This document shows positions 1 through 7,217 of a DNA stretch of 12,607 bases, piece by piece. Both the position numbers and the translations under genes were made by a program. The stretch is taken from positions 6,979 to 19,585 of the forward strand of contig DOYU01000015.1 in assembly GCA_003518365.1 (NCBI GenBank), read 5' to 3'. The notes beneath the pieces are model-generated. The model ran no database searches, was not told the origin of the DNA, and worked only from the letters and a program-made list of their open reading frames with translations. The first letter of the stretch is position 1, and each line of letters opens with the position of its first letter. This DNA comes from Candidatus Magasanikiibacteriota bacterium. GTDB taxonomy: Bacteria > Patescibacteriota > Patescibacteriia > Magasanikbacterales > UBA922.

Positions 1-149
1 TCTGCCCACTCAACTGCTTTTTTACTCGTCTCAGCCTGCGTTCCCACAAGATTGAGAATCATGTCTTTCTCATGGCAACGTGAAATAACGTCTTCAACGT
101 CATCGTAAAATGCTTTGAATTGTATGTGACAGTGCGTATCGATGAGCAT
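1..149 (-). CDS. tatD: TatD-family metal-dependent deoxyribonuclease, N-terminal fragment
   Basis: Only the first 49 codons lie in the window; the gene continues past the left edge. The product begins MLIDTHCHIQF. The HxH pair inside DTHCH (residues 6 and 8) right after a first beta strand is the first metal-binding motif of the TatD family of TIM-barrel amidohydrolase-like nucleases, which act as 3'-5' DNA exonucleases in the cytoplasm. The following segment (FYDDVEDVISRCHEKDMI) fits the first helix, and NLVGTQAETSKKAVEWA fits the next strand and helix, where family members usually have a V/G-T/V motif. The ATG at 147-149 is the only reasonable start, and no Shine-Dalgarno sequence precedes it. 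The gene follows the 685-residue gene on the same strand, separated by a hairpin. The family call is good; assignment to TatD itself rather than a paralogue such as YcfH is not possible from this fragment. Confidence 0.85.
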   Translation of the reverse strand, partial: MLIDTHCHIQFKAFYDDVEDVISRCHEKDMILNLVGTQAETSKKAVEWA

Positions 150-176
150 ATAACAGCAGTAAGATAGTAAGCAGAA

Positions 177-205
177 TAAGCTCTAAGCACTTTGCTTAGA
201 GCTTA
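177..205 (-). terminator. 13-bp perfect hairpin between the 685-residue gene and tatD
   Basis: The arm TAAGCTCTAAGCA (177-189) and its exact reverse complement (193-205) enclose a three-base loop. It sits 14 bases past the stop codon of the 685-residue gene and 28 bases before the tatD start. On the minus strand the stem is followed by TTCTGC, so the U-tract is poor. It may be a weak terminator, an attenuating or mRNA-stabilising hairpin at the operon's 3' end, or an intergenic palindrome. The arms are AT-rich compared with a classical intrinsic terminator. Confidence 0.5.
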
Positions 206-218
206 CAAGCGTATGAGC

Positions 219-2276
219 TTATTTCTTTTCTAGTATTCCACCCCACTCAACAACCGTAAATCCTTTTCGTTCAAATCCTCTGAGTAAAAGGGGTTCAACT
301 TTTGTATACGTATCAAGCGATTTGAAATTCATAAAAACACGAAGGACGCTGTCTGGTGCAGGGGTGATGTTCAAAGGAGCTGCAGATTCAAATGCATGTT
401 GATTTGCAAAGGTCACAAAAACATATGGTTTTTCTTGCATCTTTGGCAACCAGAATTCTAGAAAATCAATCGTTTCTTGTTTGTTCAATCCAGCTTTTGC
501 AAGAAGTTTTGTCATATCTGATTCCAATGTATCTCTTGAAAAGACAAATCCTTTTTCAGAAAATCCAAATCCATCAGCATGCCCTTCCCAAAAGAGATAT
601 GGATATGATGCCATGTCTCGATAAGAATAGAGTTTTCCTTCTGGCGTTGCATGCACAAACCACCCACTCTCAGGATAGACAGGATCTGTATATGTGAAGC
701 CACCGTTTGGTGCGACTTGTACGTTTACATCCATGGCTTTTTCTGGATAGAGATAGATGACAGGTTTTCCACATTCTGCAAGTGATTGATATTCAGATTT
801 GAAGTATACACGCCAACGATCCTTGTGATCTTTCCAAAAAATAATAGGATCATTTGAAAGAAATTCATCATACATCTCTTCCTCTGATACATTTTCAAGA
901 TCAGTAAATTCCAATTCAGGATGAAGCTGCATGTATCCTCCCTGTCCGCCGAAGGTAAAAAAATCTTTGTATATTTGTACATCCTCTGGATCTGTCATGA
1001 CGTAAATGGGATCGCCATTTTTTGCTGTTCCGACTTGTGTCAAATTCTGTTCATTAAACCAATCTGCCTCATTCACAATATTTGTATGTGTTTCAATGCC
1101 TGCCGCACATCCTGTGGTGGTGAGCTCGCCACCGATGATATAGGTATTACGACTTTGTGAAAAATCCGCATTCCAATCTACTTCAGCAACATAGCCATAT
1201 GTATACATCTGTTTCTGCTCAGCATCATCAGGCACTGACAAAAATGATGGAAGGAGCTCATATGTCTGCACAGATCCATCATCCAATATAACTTGATATG
1301 CACCATCTACAAAATAGATGTCCTCGTTACTTTTTTTATCAGTAAATTCTATAGCATTGTTGGGATATCCTATTACGATATTACCAGTAGTCAGATTGAG
1401 AATGCCGCCAGCATTCTCTTGCGCACCGTAGTGTTCAAAAGGATTTTCATCCCTTTCTGTAAGCGAGCCCATGTGTACTAATGTACTATCTGCACTTGGT
1501 ACGTCTATCAATTCAGGGTATGTAAGAAGTCCTGTATCAAACGAAATAACACCACGAATATAGGTATTCATGTCAACTATTTCACTTGCAAAAGCCCATG
1601 TACGTTGCTGTTCACTTGTATCTAATGCCACAAAGCTGTGTACCTTTTCTGAATAGATGACATAGTCTCCCCAAATGGTAATTCCCATTCCGCCAACAGG
1701 GTATGAAAATATGTATACAGGTGTACCCTGTAGTTGTTCAGGCGTAGAGATAGTCCCTAATTCATACAAATGGAATGCATACACATTTGCAACGTCAGTA
1801 TCAGCATATGATTGCATTGCTTCTTGATCCAAAAAATATTGAGGACGGATATCCTTATATATTTTTTCTGCTTGTGTTTCTGACACAGCCACAGCATGTG
1901 GATACCAATCCACAACAATTGGATCCTCTAGGAACATTGGTGAATAATCTTTTGGAGAGTCCTCAGTCGCGCGTACAAATGTCCCAAACGCGTCTTCTCC
2001 TTTTTCAAAAACGTCTGCATCGAACACATCATCAGTGGCTGCGTCTTGGTCAAGAAGATTCTGGTCCGTCAATGCCTCTGGTAGATTCCCTGCATTGTCA
2101 GCAGAGTTGCCACTCCTGATCACGGAATTCATGAAAAATATTATGTACCCAATCATGCCTATCAATACCGCACCACCCAAAACACTGAAGAATATGATGA
2201 TCCATGTCGGAAACTTCTTTTTTTCAGGCATTTGTGTTGGTATGTTTGGCTCAATATTTGGGGTATTGCTATTCAT
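219..2276 (-). CDS. Membrane-anchored extracytoplasmic protein of unknown function with C-terminal KPVIYLYP-type domain
   Basis: The function is not recognised. The 685-residue product has a short polar N-terminus rich in Asn, Pro and Thr, one transmembrane helix at about residues 24-49 (after a KKK motif, so probably N-in), and an acidic linker at about 55-95 rich in Asp. A large outside part follows, rich in aromatic residues and beta-strand-like. The last 184 residues begin CGKPVIYLYPEK (from residue 502). I recall similar modules at the C-terminus of uncharacterised secreted or anchored proteins of Patescibacteria, but can name no function for them. Cysteines are rare outside the membrane (near residues 395 and 502), so one disulfide is possible. 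The ATG is one base after the TAA stop of the Memo-CapA gene, implying co-transcription and coupled translation. A partner role at the cell surface is inference only. Confidence 0.85.
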   Translation of the reverse strand: MNSNTPNIEPNIPTQMPEKKKFPTWIIIFFSVLGGAVLIGMIGYIIFFMNSVIRSGNSADNAGNLPEALTDQNLLDQDAATDDVFDADVFEKGEDAFGTFVRATEDSPKDYSPMFLEDPIVVDWYPHAVAVSETQAEKIYKDIRPQYFLDQEAMQSYADTDVANVYAFHLYELGTISTPEQLQGTPVYIFSYPVGGMGITIWGDYVIYSEKVHSFVALDTSEQQRTWAFASEIVDMNTYIRGVISFDTGLLTYPELIDVPSADSTLVHMGSLTERDENPFEHYGAQENAGGILNLTTGNIVIGYPNNAIEFTDKKSNEDIYFVDGAYQVILDDGSVQTYELLPSFLSVPDDAEQKQMYTYGYVAEVDWNADFSQSRNTYIIGGELTTTGCAAGIETHTNIVNEADWFNEQNLTQVGTAKNGDPIYVMTDPEDVQIYKDFFTFGGQGGYMQLHPELEFTDLENVSEEEMYDEFLSNDPIIFWKDHKDRWRVYFKSEYQSLAECGKPVIYLYPEKAMDVNVQVAPNGGFTYTDPVYPESGWFVHATPEGKLYSYRDMASYPYLFWEGHADGFGFSEKGFVFSRDTLESDMTKLLAKAGLNKQETIDFLEFWLPKMQEKPYVFVTFANQHAFESAAPLNITPAPDSVLRVFMNFKSLDTYTKVEPLLLRGFERKGFTVVEWGGILEKK

Positions 2277-2277
2277 A

Positions 2278-4128
2278 TTAGTTTGATGAAAAAGGAATAA
2301 AGAGATGGTTCTTCTTGTCTAGAGTATATTGTCCTAGCCTACTTCTGTCAATAAATTTTGCTAAAAATGCATCTTCTTCCTCTGGTGTCATTTGTCGTAC
2401 GACGCTCTGCCGCGACACTACGGGAAACAGATAGAGAGAAATGCCATCATCATGAAAAACAGAGCCCACAGTGAATCCTTGCTGTGTCGGCACGGAAAAA
2501 TATTGGTCAAAAATAAAATTCCCGAGCGAATAAAAAATCGGACGATTATTGTAAATTTCCATTTCCTGTACCACATGAGGATGATGCCCAATAATAAGAT
2601 CAACTCCATGATCTATAAAGAGATGTGCGAGGTACTGTTGCCTTGGGTGTGAAGATTCTTGATACTCCACTCCCCAGTGAATATTCAATACAACAACATC
2701 ACTTTGATCTTTCGCTTCTTCAATCAATGCAATAGCAGTTGCTTCATTGAGTGAATTGAACGTATCATTGAATCCCAAAAACGCAATACGCATTCCATCT
2801 ATTTCTTTATATAAAAGTGAACTGGTAGCAACCTCATAGGCATCTCCATAAAAATCAATGCCCGCTTTTTTCAATACGCTTTTTGTTTCAGGAACACCGG
2901 CTCTACCCATATCGAGCATATGATTGTTTGCAAGCGTGACCATATTGAATCCATAGGAACGCAATTGAGGCGCAAGCCGTGGATCAAATCTGAATGCTAT
3001 TTCTTTTGACGTTTCTATTCTCTTTTGGACAAACGGTCCTTCGAGATTTCCAGAAATAATATCAATGCCTCTAAAAAATCTTCCTTCATTGCCTGCCAAC
3101 GTATCAAGCACCAGAGAAAGCCCTGTACTGCCCATCTTTAGGGCAACCGATCTATCGAGCATCATATCCCCTACGGACAACATGGATACAGTCTTTGTAT
3201 CAGCAGGTTCACCTTTTACAAAGTATGGTGTGTAATAGCTGGTAATATTTTGCGCGTCCGGATTCCCGACAAGGTCCGCAGCATTCAGAGATATTTCGCG
3301 CGCTACCTTTTGCGTACCATATTCTTCCATCAGCTTCATCACCAAACGCACGCTTGGTGGTGAATCTATTTCGAGTGAGCCAACTCTATCGTAGTCGAAA
3401 GAACGAATGACACCGGTCATACGTTCGTCATGAAATGTTGCCACAGGCGATGTCTGATAATGAGAAAAATCGACAGAAGCAACAATGACCGCATCTTTTG
3501 GAAGGATGTCTTCCAAAAATACAGCAAGTGAGATGATATCTTCCTCGGTTATGTCCACTTTCAATGTCAGTGGAATCACGTGCGTGCCAGGAAGTGACTT
3601 TGCAATAAATGGAATCACACCATAGATACCGTGTTCTTCTGCGAGGACGTCTTCACGAATCGTGATCGTGCTCGTCACGGCTGCCAAAGCTTGTACTCTC
3701 GCAACATCTGCATATACCTTTCCATATGGCGTCTTCCACGTAGCTGGAGCAGTCGATACCGCACTATTCCCACGTGAAAAATGATCTGGGGAAATAAGAA
3801 CGATCGTCGATGGATGCTGTTTTTTTAATGACTCAAAAAATTGCGCATCGAGATGTCCTGCCAATAAATGATGCGGCACGATGCCTCCCTTTATCTTTTC
3901 TAAAATATCGATAGGATCACGATCTGCTCGAATATAAAATGAATTGTAGAGATCAATATCCCATGGCGCTGTTGTTAATACGTTCTGAGAATCGTCATTT
4001 GGTGTGTGGTGTGATATGAATGGGATGAATGTATTGTTCTGAGAAAAAAGAAAAGCAAAACAAACAGAGAGCACCGCAAACACGGTGATACCAAAAAATA
4101 ATGTACTGTAGACAACAATTTTTTTCAT
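2278..4128 (-). CDS. Memo-family / CapA-type metallophosphatase fusion protein
   Basis: This 616-residue protein joins two families. Residues 8-29 form a signal anchor, so the rest is probably outside the cytoplasm. Residues about 80-306 match the Memo (AmmeMemoRadiSam protein B) fold: GGIVPHHLLAGHL (81-93), ISPDHF (112-117), EEHGIYG (165-171) and ASVDFSHY (217-224) correspond to the histidine and aspartate positions of its metal-binding pocket. The Cys found in MEMO1-like proteins appears to be missing, with DSPPS at 255-259 in its place. Residues about 313-575 are a CapA/PGA_cap calcineurin-like domain: SVGDMMLDR (318-326), GNLEGP (360-365), ANNHMLD (400-406), NIHWGVEY (482-489), GHHPHV (514-519) and SLGNFIFD (534-541) supply the ligands of a two-metal site. 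CapA relatives act in poly-gamma-glutamate or other envelope polymer metabolism; the substrate here is unknown. Four bases separate it from the 87-residue gene upstream and one base from the gene downstream. Confidence 0.9.
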   Translation of the reverse strand: MKKIVVYSTLFFGITVFAVLSVCFAFLFSQNNTFIPFISHHTPNDDSQNVLTTAPWDIDLYNSFYIRADRDPIDILEKIKGGIVPHHLLAGHLDAQFFESLKKQHPSTIVLISPDHFSRGNSAVSTAPATWKTPYGKVYADVARVQALAAVTSTITIREDVLAEEHGIYGVIPFIAKSLPGTHVIPLTLKVDITEEDIISLAVFLEDILPKDAVIVASVDFSHYQTSPVATFHDERMTGVIRSFDYDRVGSLEIDSPPSVRLVMKLMEEYGTQKVAREISLNAADLVGNPDAQNITSYYTPYFVKGEPADTKTVSMLSVGDMMLDRSVALKMGSTGLSLVLDTLAGNEGRFFRGIDIISGNLEGPFVQKRIETSKEIAFRFDPRLAPQLRSYGFNMVTLANNHMLDMGRAGVPETKSVLKKAGIDFYGDAYEVATSSLLYKEIDGMRIAFLGFNDTFNSLNEATAIALIEEAKDQSDVVVLNIHWGVEYQESSHPRQQYLAHLFIDHGVDLIIGHHPHVVQEMEIYNNRPIFYSLGNFIFDQYFSVPTQQGFTVGSVFHDDGISLYLFPVVSRQSVVRQMTPEEEDAFLAKFIDRSRLGQYTLDKKNHLFIPFSSN

Positions 4129-4132
4129 GAAA

Positions 4133-4396
4133 TTATTTCTTTTTGAGCCACCAACGCTTTACTGAAGAAACAGTAAGTGTTGATAATAAAAATCCAAGTG
4201 TTGGCACGATAGCATTGACAAAAGGATTTGGTAAGTGAGCTACAAAAAAGAAACTAGTAATCACACCATAGGTAAGTATCGCCACGAGAAAACGTCGCAT
4301 CAAACTTGTTTCCCACGCTTTATCTGCCTCTACTTTTCGATTTCTCTCTTCTATGGCTTCGATACGTTGTGTTAGATCCAATTTTTCCATAAACAT
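4133..4396 (-). CDS. Small two-helix membrane protein, conserved hypothetical
   Basis: The 87-residue product starts with an amphipathic, charged segment (LTQRIEAIEERNRKVEADKAWETS, a likely short coiled coil) followed by two hydrophobic helices at about 32-54 and 58-77, and ends in a basic tail (KRWWLKKK). The pattern of ERNxxVExDKAWETS, two helices, and the phrase NAIVPTLGFLLSTL is one I recall from short conserved hypothetical membrane proteins in many bacteria and archaea; no function is known to me. A second ATG lies two codons in (4388-4390), so the product may be 85 residues. The stop is four bases before the Memo-CapA start, so the two are probably co-transcribed. The 78 bases between this gene and the cvpA stop could hold a promoter, but I see no convincing one. 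Confidence 0.85.
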   Translation of the reverse strand: MFMEKLDLTQRIEAIEERNRKVEADKAWETSLMRRFLVAILTYGVITSFFFVAHLPNPFVNAIVPTLGFLLSTLTVSSVKRWWLKKK

Positions 4397-4474
4397 TATT
4401 GTGTAGGCAACAAATCAATGATTTTTTTTCATGAGTACGTATGTATTCACTCCTTATTCTTTTAGTACGAAGAA

Positions 4475-5014
4475 CTATTTTTCTTGCAAAAATTGAAGTC
4501 CTTCAGCCTTCATCTGAGCAAATTTCATTCCATCTGACACCAATGGCATCAGGACATTTGCTGCACCAAGTGTATATGGCACGACACGTGATTCATCTAC
4601 CCAGGTCATGAATTTCTCATTCACAGGATTTGCTTGAATGACAAAGAACACCAAACCGAGGGTAACCACTCCCTCAAAAATACCAAGCAAAAACCCAAGA
4701 AAGCGATTGAGTGATGAAAGAAATGGCAAATTGGTAATTGGCTTGAAAAATCGATCAAACAGCCAAAAGAAAAAGCCGATGAGACGATTTGACACCATAA
4801 ACACAATGACAAACGCAATCACTGTCGCTGTGTGTTCGCTCCACCCAGTAATATTCACAATCCATGTGGCAAGCCACAGATAATAGCGCGTCGCAACGAA
4901 TGCACCAACAGCCGTCCCAAGCAGTGACCCAAGGGTATGAATAAACCCAAACCATATACCAAACATGGCGAATCCAGCAATGATGATGAGAAGTACGATA
5001 TCAAACAGGCCCAT
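4475..5014 (-). CDS. CvpA-family membrane protein
   Basis: The 179-residue product has the CvpA layout: four hydrophobic segments at about 4-24, 26-47, 60-84 and 102-128, with the conserved opening FDIVLLIIIAGFAMFGIWFGF and G-rich second helix (LGSLLGTAVGAFVATRY). The connecting loop WLFDRFFKPITNLPFLSSLNRFLGFLLGIFEG matches the family's NRxxGxxxG region. CvpA was named from colicin V production in E. coli; in other bacteria homologues contribute to envelope homeostasis. It lies first in the minus-strand block and its ATG (5012-5014) faces the ATP-grasp gene, with 65 bases between the two start codons. No Shine-Dalgarno sequence precedes it. The family assignment is good; the role is open. Confidence 0.85.
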   Translation of the reverse strand: MGLFDIVLLIIIAGFAMFGIWFGFIHTLGSLLGTAVGAFVATRYYLWLATWIVNITGWSEHTATVIAFVIVFMVSNRLIGFFFWLFDRFFKPITNLPFLSSLNRFLGFLLGIFEGVVTLGLVFFVIQANPVNEKFMTWVDESRVVPYTLGAANVLMPLVSDGMKFAQMKAEGLQFLQEK

Positions 5015-5041
5015 AGGTTGGAGATTAGTTGATTAGAAAAG

Positions 5042-5070
5042 TTGATTTTTTGCTCAATATAGGCTACACT
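5042..5070 (+). promoter_or_regulatory. Sigma-70-type promoter of the ATP-grasp gene
   Basis: TTGATT (5042-5047) and TACACT (5065-5070) are spaced by exactly 17 bases, a good match to the housekeeping consensus. A transcript starting about seven bases past the -10 box would begin at about 5077, within three bases of the ATG at 5080, so the mRNA would be essentially leaderless. The heptamer GTTGATT also occurs 13 bases upstream (5028-5034). Confidence 0.6.
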
Positions 5071-5079
5071 GAGCTCATT

Positions 5080-6306
5080 ATGACTATGAAATTGCCCAAA
5101 CCAATAACCTACATCGCTCGCGACATCGAGCGGGCACTTGGCGTTCCCGAAAATACGGTCAACTACGCTATTATCTCAAACAACAGCACTTTTGCCAAAG
5201 AGGCTGTGCATAGATACGACGTTGCCCTTGTAGAAAGTGATAAAACGCTCAGTACACAAGAGCTATTACACAACGCAACGATTGAAGAAGGAACACATAT
5301 TCTTGTTTTCAAAAATACAAAAGCAATCGAACGCATTGCCGCTGAAAAAGGTCTGCAATTGCTGAATCCGTCTGCAGCACTAGCAGGAAGAATAGAAGAA
5401 AAAATTTCTCAGCTTGACTGGCTCGGAGAATTGGAAACATTTCTTCCACCTCATCACGTTGCGGTTTGCAAAGAATTATCTTTTGATGGAGAGAAATATA
5501 TCGTCCAGTTCAATCATGCGCATAGTGGCGAAGGTACAATGCTTATTACTTCTGAAAAAGATCTTGCATCTATCAAAGAAACATTTCCAGAACGCCCTGT
5601 CCGTGTAACACAGTTTATCGACGGAGCAGTCTACACAGTGAATTCTGTCGTTCATGCAGGAGGTGTCCTTGTCAGTAGTCCCAGCTATCAAATCACCGGC
5701 CTCTCCCCTTTTACCGATAATGCATTCACGACGATTGGGAATGATTGGGGTGTTGCAAACAACATGCTTTCAAATGAACAAAAGTCAAGCATTGCGAACA
5801 TGGCAATGAGTATCGGAGAAAAAATGAGAGCAAATGGTTGGAAAGGATTGTTTGGGATAGATATTGTTGTTGAAGAAAACAGTGGCAAAGTCTATCTTAT
5901 TGAAATCAATGCACGACAACCGGCATCGACAACGTATGAGAGTCAGTTGCAAACAGTTCTGGTGGTAAACCGTCAACCCCACCCCAACCCTCCCCTTATA
6001 AAAGGGAGGGAGTATGTCCTATCAACTTTCGAGGCTCATCTCAAAGCACTTCTGGGAGAAAATCTTTCTGAATATACACTTGTACCAATACCTTCTGGCG
6101 CACAGATCTTGCAACGAGTAACAAAAGACATCACTGATGTTTCTATAGAGCAAATATCAGCTATTCGTGATCTTGGGTACAACGTAATCGTGTATGATGA
6201 ACGAAAAATAGGAGTTGAATTGCTTCGTATACAATCAAATGCATCATTTATACAAGCACACAATGTATTATCACAAAAAGGATCAGAGATAGCAGAAATC
6301 CTATAA
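5080..6306 (+). CDS. ATP-grasp domain ligase-like protein of unknown substrate
   Basis: The 408-residue product has an ATP-grasp core. The glycine-rich nucleotide loop is at NHAHSGEGT (145-153), the hinge region at TQFIDG (177-182), and the metal-binding signature at FGIDIVVEENSGKVYLIEINAR (258-279), with Asp261, Glu275 and Asn277 as the likely Mg ligands. Residues 1-100 form a Rossmann-like N-terminal domain. ATP-grasp enzymes join a carboxylate, via acyl phosphate, to an amine or thiol; the substrate cannot be told, but a peptide- or amino-acid-ligase is likely. I prefer the ATG at 5080 (or 5086) over the upstream TTG at 5029, because the promoter lies between them. Residues 299-311 (QPHPNPPLIKGRE) are encoded by a palindromic repeat inserted in frame between the ATP-grasp core and the C-terminal domain. 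The stop TAA is followed by a long hairpin. Confidence 0.85.
   Translation: MTMKLPKPITYIARDIERALGVPENTVNYAIISNNSTFAKEAVHRYDVALVESDKTLSTQELLHNATIEEGTHILVFKNTKAIERIAAEKGLQLLNPSAALAGRIEEKISQLDWLGELETFLPPHHVAVCKELSFDGEKYIVQFNHAHSGEGTMLITSEKDLASIKETFPERPVRVTQFIDGAVYTVNSVVHAGGVLVSSPSYQITGLSPFTDNAFTTIGNDWGVANNMLSNEQKSSIANMAMSIGEKMRANGWKGLFGIDIVVEENSGKVYLIEINARQPASTTYESQLQTVLVVNRQPHPNPPLIKGREYVLSTFEAHLKALLGENLSEYTLVPIPSGAQILQRVTKDITDVSIEQISAIRDLGYNVIVYDERKIGVELLRIQSNASFIQAHNVLSQKGSEIAEIL
5974..6012 (+). repeat. C-rich palindromic element, copy A, in frame inside the ATP-grasp gene
   Basis: This 39-bp copy begins CAACCCCACCCCAACC and ends in a hairpin: CCCTCCC (5988-5994) pairs with GGGAGGG (6004-6010) around an AT-rich centre. 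It matches copy D (9829-9867, opposite strand) at 33 of 39 positions by my count. Its length is a multiple of three and the reading frame is open, giving the peptide QPHPNPPLIKGRE. Proline-rich peptides of this kind do not look like part of an ATP-grasp fold. Confidence 0.85.
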
Positions 6307-6371
6307 AATTCGTTTGAATCTGTTCAATCTGCTGTGAAAAAAACAGCAGATTGAACGGATGTTAACGAATT
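6307..6371. terminator. Long two-part hairpin downstream of the ATP-grasp gene
   Basis: The outer arms AATTCGTT (6307-6314) and AACGAATT (6364-6371) pair exactly. After a 3x3 internal loop, the inner arms at 6318-6335 and 6343-6360 pair over 18 bp with one G-T wobble, including the perfect 13-bp core TTCAATCTGCTGT. The loop is GAAAAAA. It starts one base after the TAA stop. No U-tract follows on either strand, so it is not a standard intrinsic terminator; an mRNA-end-stabilising hairpin or regulatory structure for the next gene is equally possible. Confidence 0.55.
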
Positions 6372-6396
6372 CAAACAGATAGAAATATTTAGTATT

Positions 6397-7131
6397 ATGT
6401 CAACTCTCTCACAACCTGCTCTCGACGTCATATATGCATACGAAACACTTACCTTCGGGAGTACTGAAGTCATGTGCCCTTATGTAAATAACAAACGCCA
6501 AAAAGTGCGCGGCGCGCTCCGTGCGTTGATTGGAAAAGGTTCTCCCGAGGAAATCGAGGAAGAAGCTACGATCCTCGCGCTTCGGAAACATATTGATCTG
6601 CGAAAGGCAGACCCAGAAATGCTCAAGACATTTCTTGTGGACAACAATCTCGGCATCGACTGTTCCGGATTTGTCTATCATGTACTCGATGCTGAGATGA
6701 AGGCAACAAAAGGAATATCTCTCAAAAAAGTGCTTTCTTTCCCACTTGCCTCCTCCCCTATCCGAAGACTCCTGACAAAACTTAGGCCAGTAGAAAATAC
6801 CAATGTAAAAACTCTTGCGCATGAAAAAAATTCATCCACCGTTTCACTTTCAGATATTGCGGCTGGCGACTTCATCACCATGAATGGGAGTAAAAAAGTT
6901 GGCAATCCTGATCATGTGTTGCTTGTTGCTTCCGTTGACGGAAACACCGTATCGCTTGTTCATTCTTTCAAACTTCCAAAAGATGGAAAATATAATCATG
7001 GCATCAAGCATTGCTCTGTGACTATTTCAAATCCAACGAAATCGCTCAGTGAACAAAAATGGGATGATGAAGAAATCCTTGCAGCAGTGAAAGATGCAGA
7101 CGTTGTGGAAATGCGGAGATTGGGAATGTAA
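6397..7131 (+). CDS. NlpC/P60-like cysteine peptidase or amidase homologue
   Basis: The 244-residue product carries GIDCSGFVYHVLD (86-98), the hallmark of the nucleophile helix of NlpC/P60 papain-like enzymes, with Cys89 as nucleophile. NPDHVLLVASV (170-180) provides the catalytic His173 on the central beta strand, and His189 in LVHSF is a candidate third polar residue. Family members usually cut peptidoglycan stem peptides or other gamma-glutamyl bonds. There is no signal peptide or membrane helix, which is odd for a wall hydrolase, so a cytoplasmic role or non-classical export is possible. Residues 20-80 form a charged N-terminal region outside the core, and an insertion of about 55 residues separates Cys from the His strand. 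The ATG has no Shine-Dalgarno sequence. Its partner upstream is the ATP-grasp gene; a ligase and a peptidase acting on related amide bonds is an attractive but unproven link. Confidence 0.75.
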   Translation: MSTLSQPALDVIYAYETLTFGSTEVMCPYVNNKRQKVRGALRALIGKGSPEEIEEEATILALRKHIDLRKADPEMLKTFLVDNNLGIDCSGFVYHVLDAEMKATKGISLKKVLSFPLASSPIRRLLTKLRPVENTNVKTLAHEKNSSTVSLSDIAAGDFITMNGSKKVGNPDHVLLVASVDGNTVSLVHSFKLPKDGKYNHGIKHCSVTISNPTKSLSEQKWDDEEILAAVKDADVVEMRRLGM

Positions 7132-7147
7132 ACATAGTTATATAGTC

Positions 7148-7183
7148 AAAAAAACAGCGTTCCTATATGAACGCTGTTTTAAA
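7148..7183. terminator. Bidirectional intrinsic terminator between converging genes
   Basis: The arm AAAACAGCGTTC (7151-7162) and its perfect reverse complement (7169-7180) form a 12-bp stem with a six-base loop. Seven A residues at 7148-7154 give a U7 run on the minus strand, ending the dsbA-like transcript. GTTTT at 7176-7180 gives a shorter U-run for the plus-strand peptidase gene. It lies between the stop codons of the two converging genes. Confidence 0.85.
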
Positions 7184-7189
7184 TATGCT

Positions 7190-7217
7190 ACATGATTCGT
7201 GGTACGTGTTCCGTGAT
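7190..7217 (-). repeat. Four tandem degenerate heptamers abutting the dsbA-like stop codon
   Basis: On the minus strand, the base right after the TAA stop starts an unbroken run of four 7-base units of the form AnCACGn. The first is ATCACGG (7217-7211), the second AACACGT (7210-7204), and the last is a diverged ATCATGT (7196-7190). Ten bases then lead into the terminator hairpin. An equivalent run follows the rpoD stop. Confidence 0.7.

Noticed and set aside
4397..4474. Tiny open frame (MKKNH) after an AAGGAG-like sequence between cvpA and the 87-residue gene
   Set aside because: Five codons only, AAGGAG is more than 15 bases away from the ATG, and there is no sign of a conserved leader peptide or attenuator hairpin.
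5029..5079. Upstream TTG start extending the ATP-grasp protein by 17 residues
   Set aside because: The extension spans the promoter boxes and encodes no conserved sequence; the ATG at 5080 fits promoter and family better.
6409..6822. 137-codon open frame on the minus strand
   Set aside because: Fully inside the peptidase gene, no recognisable domain, and composition typical of a complement frame.
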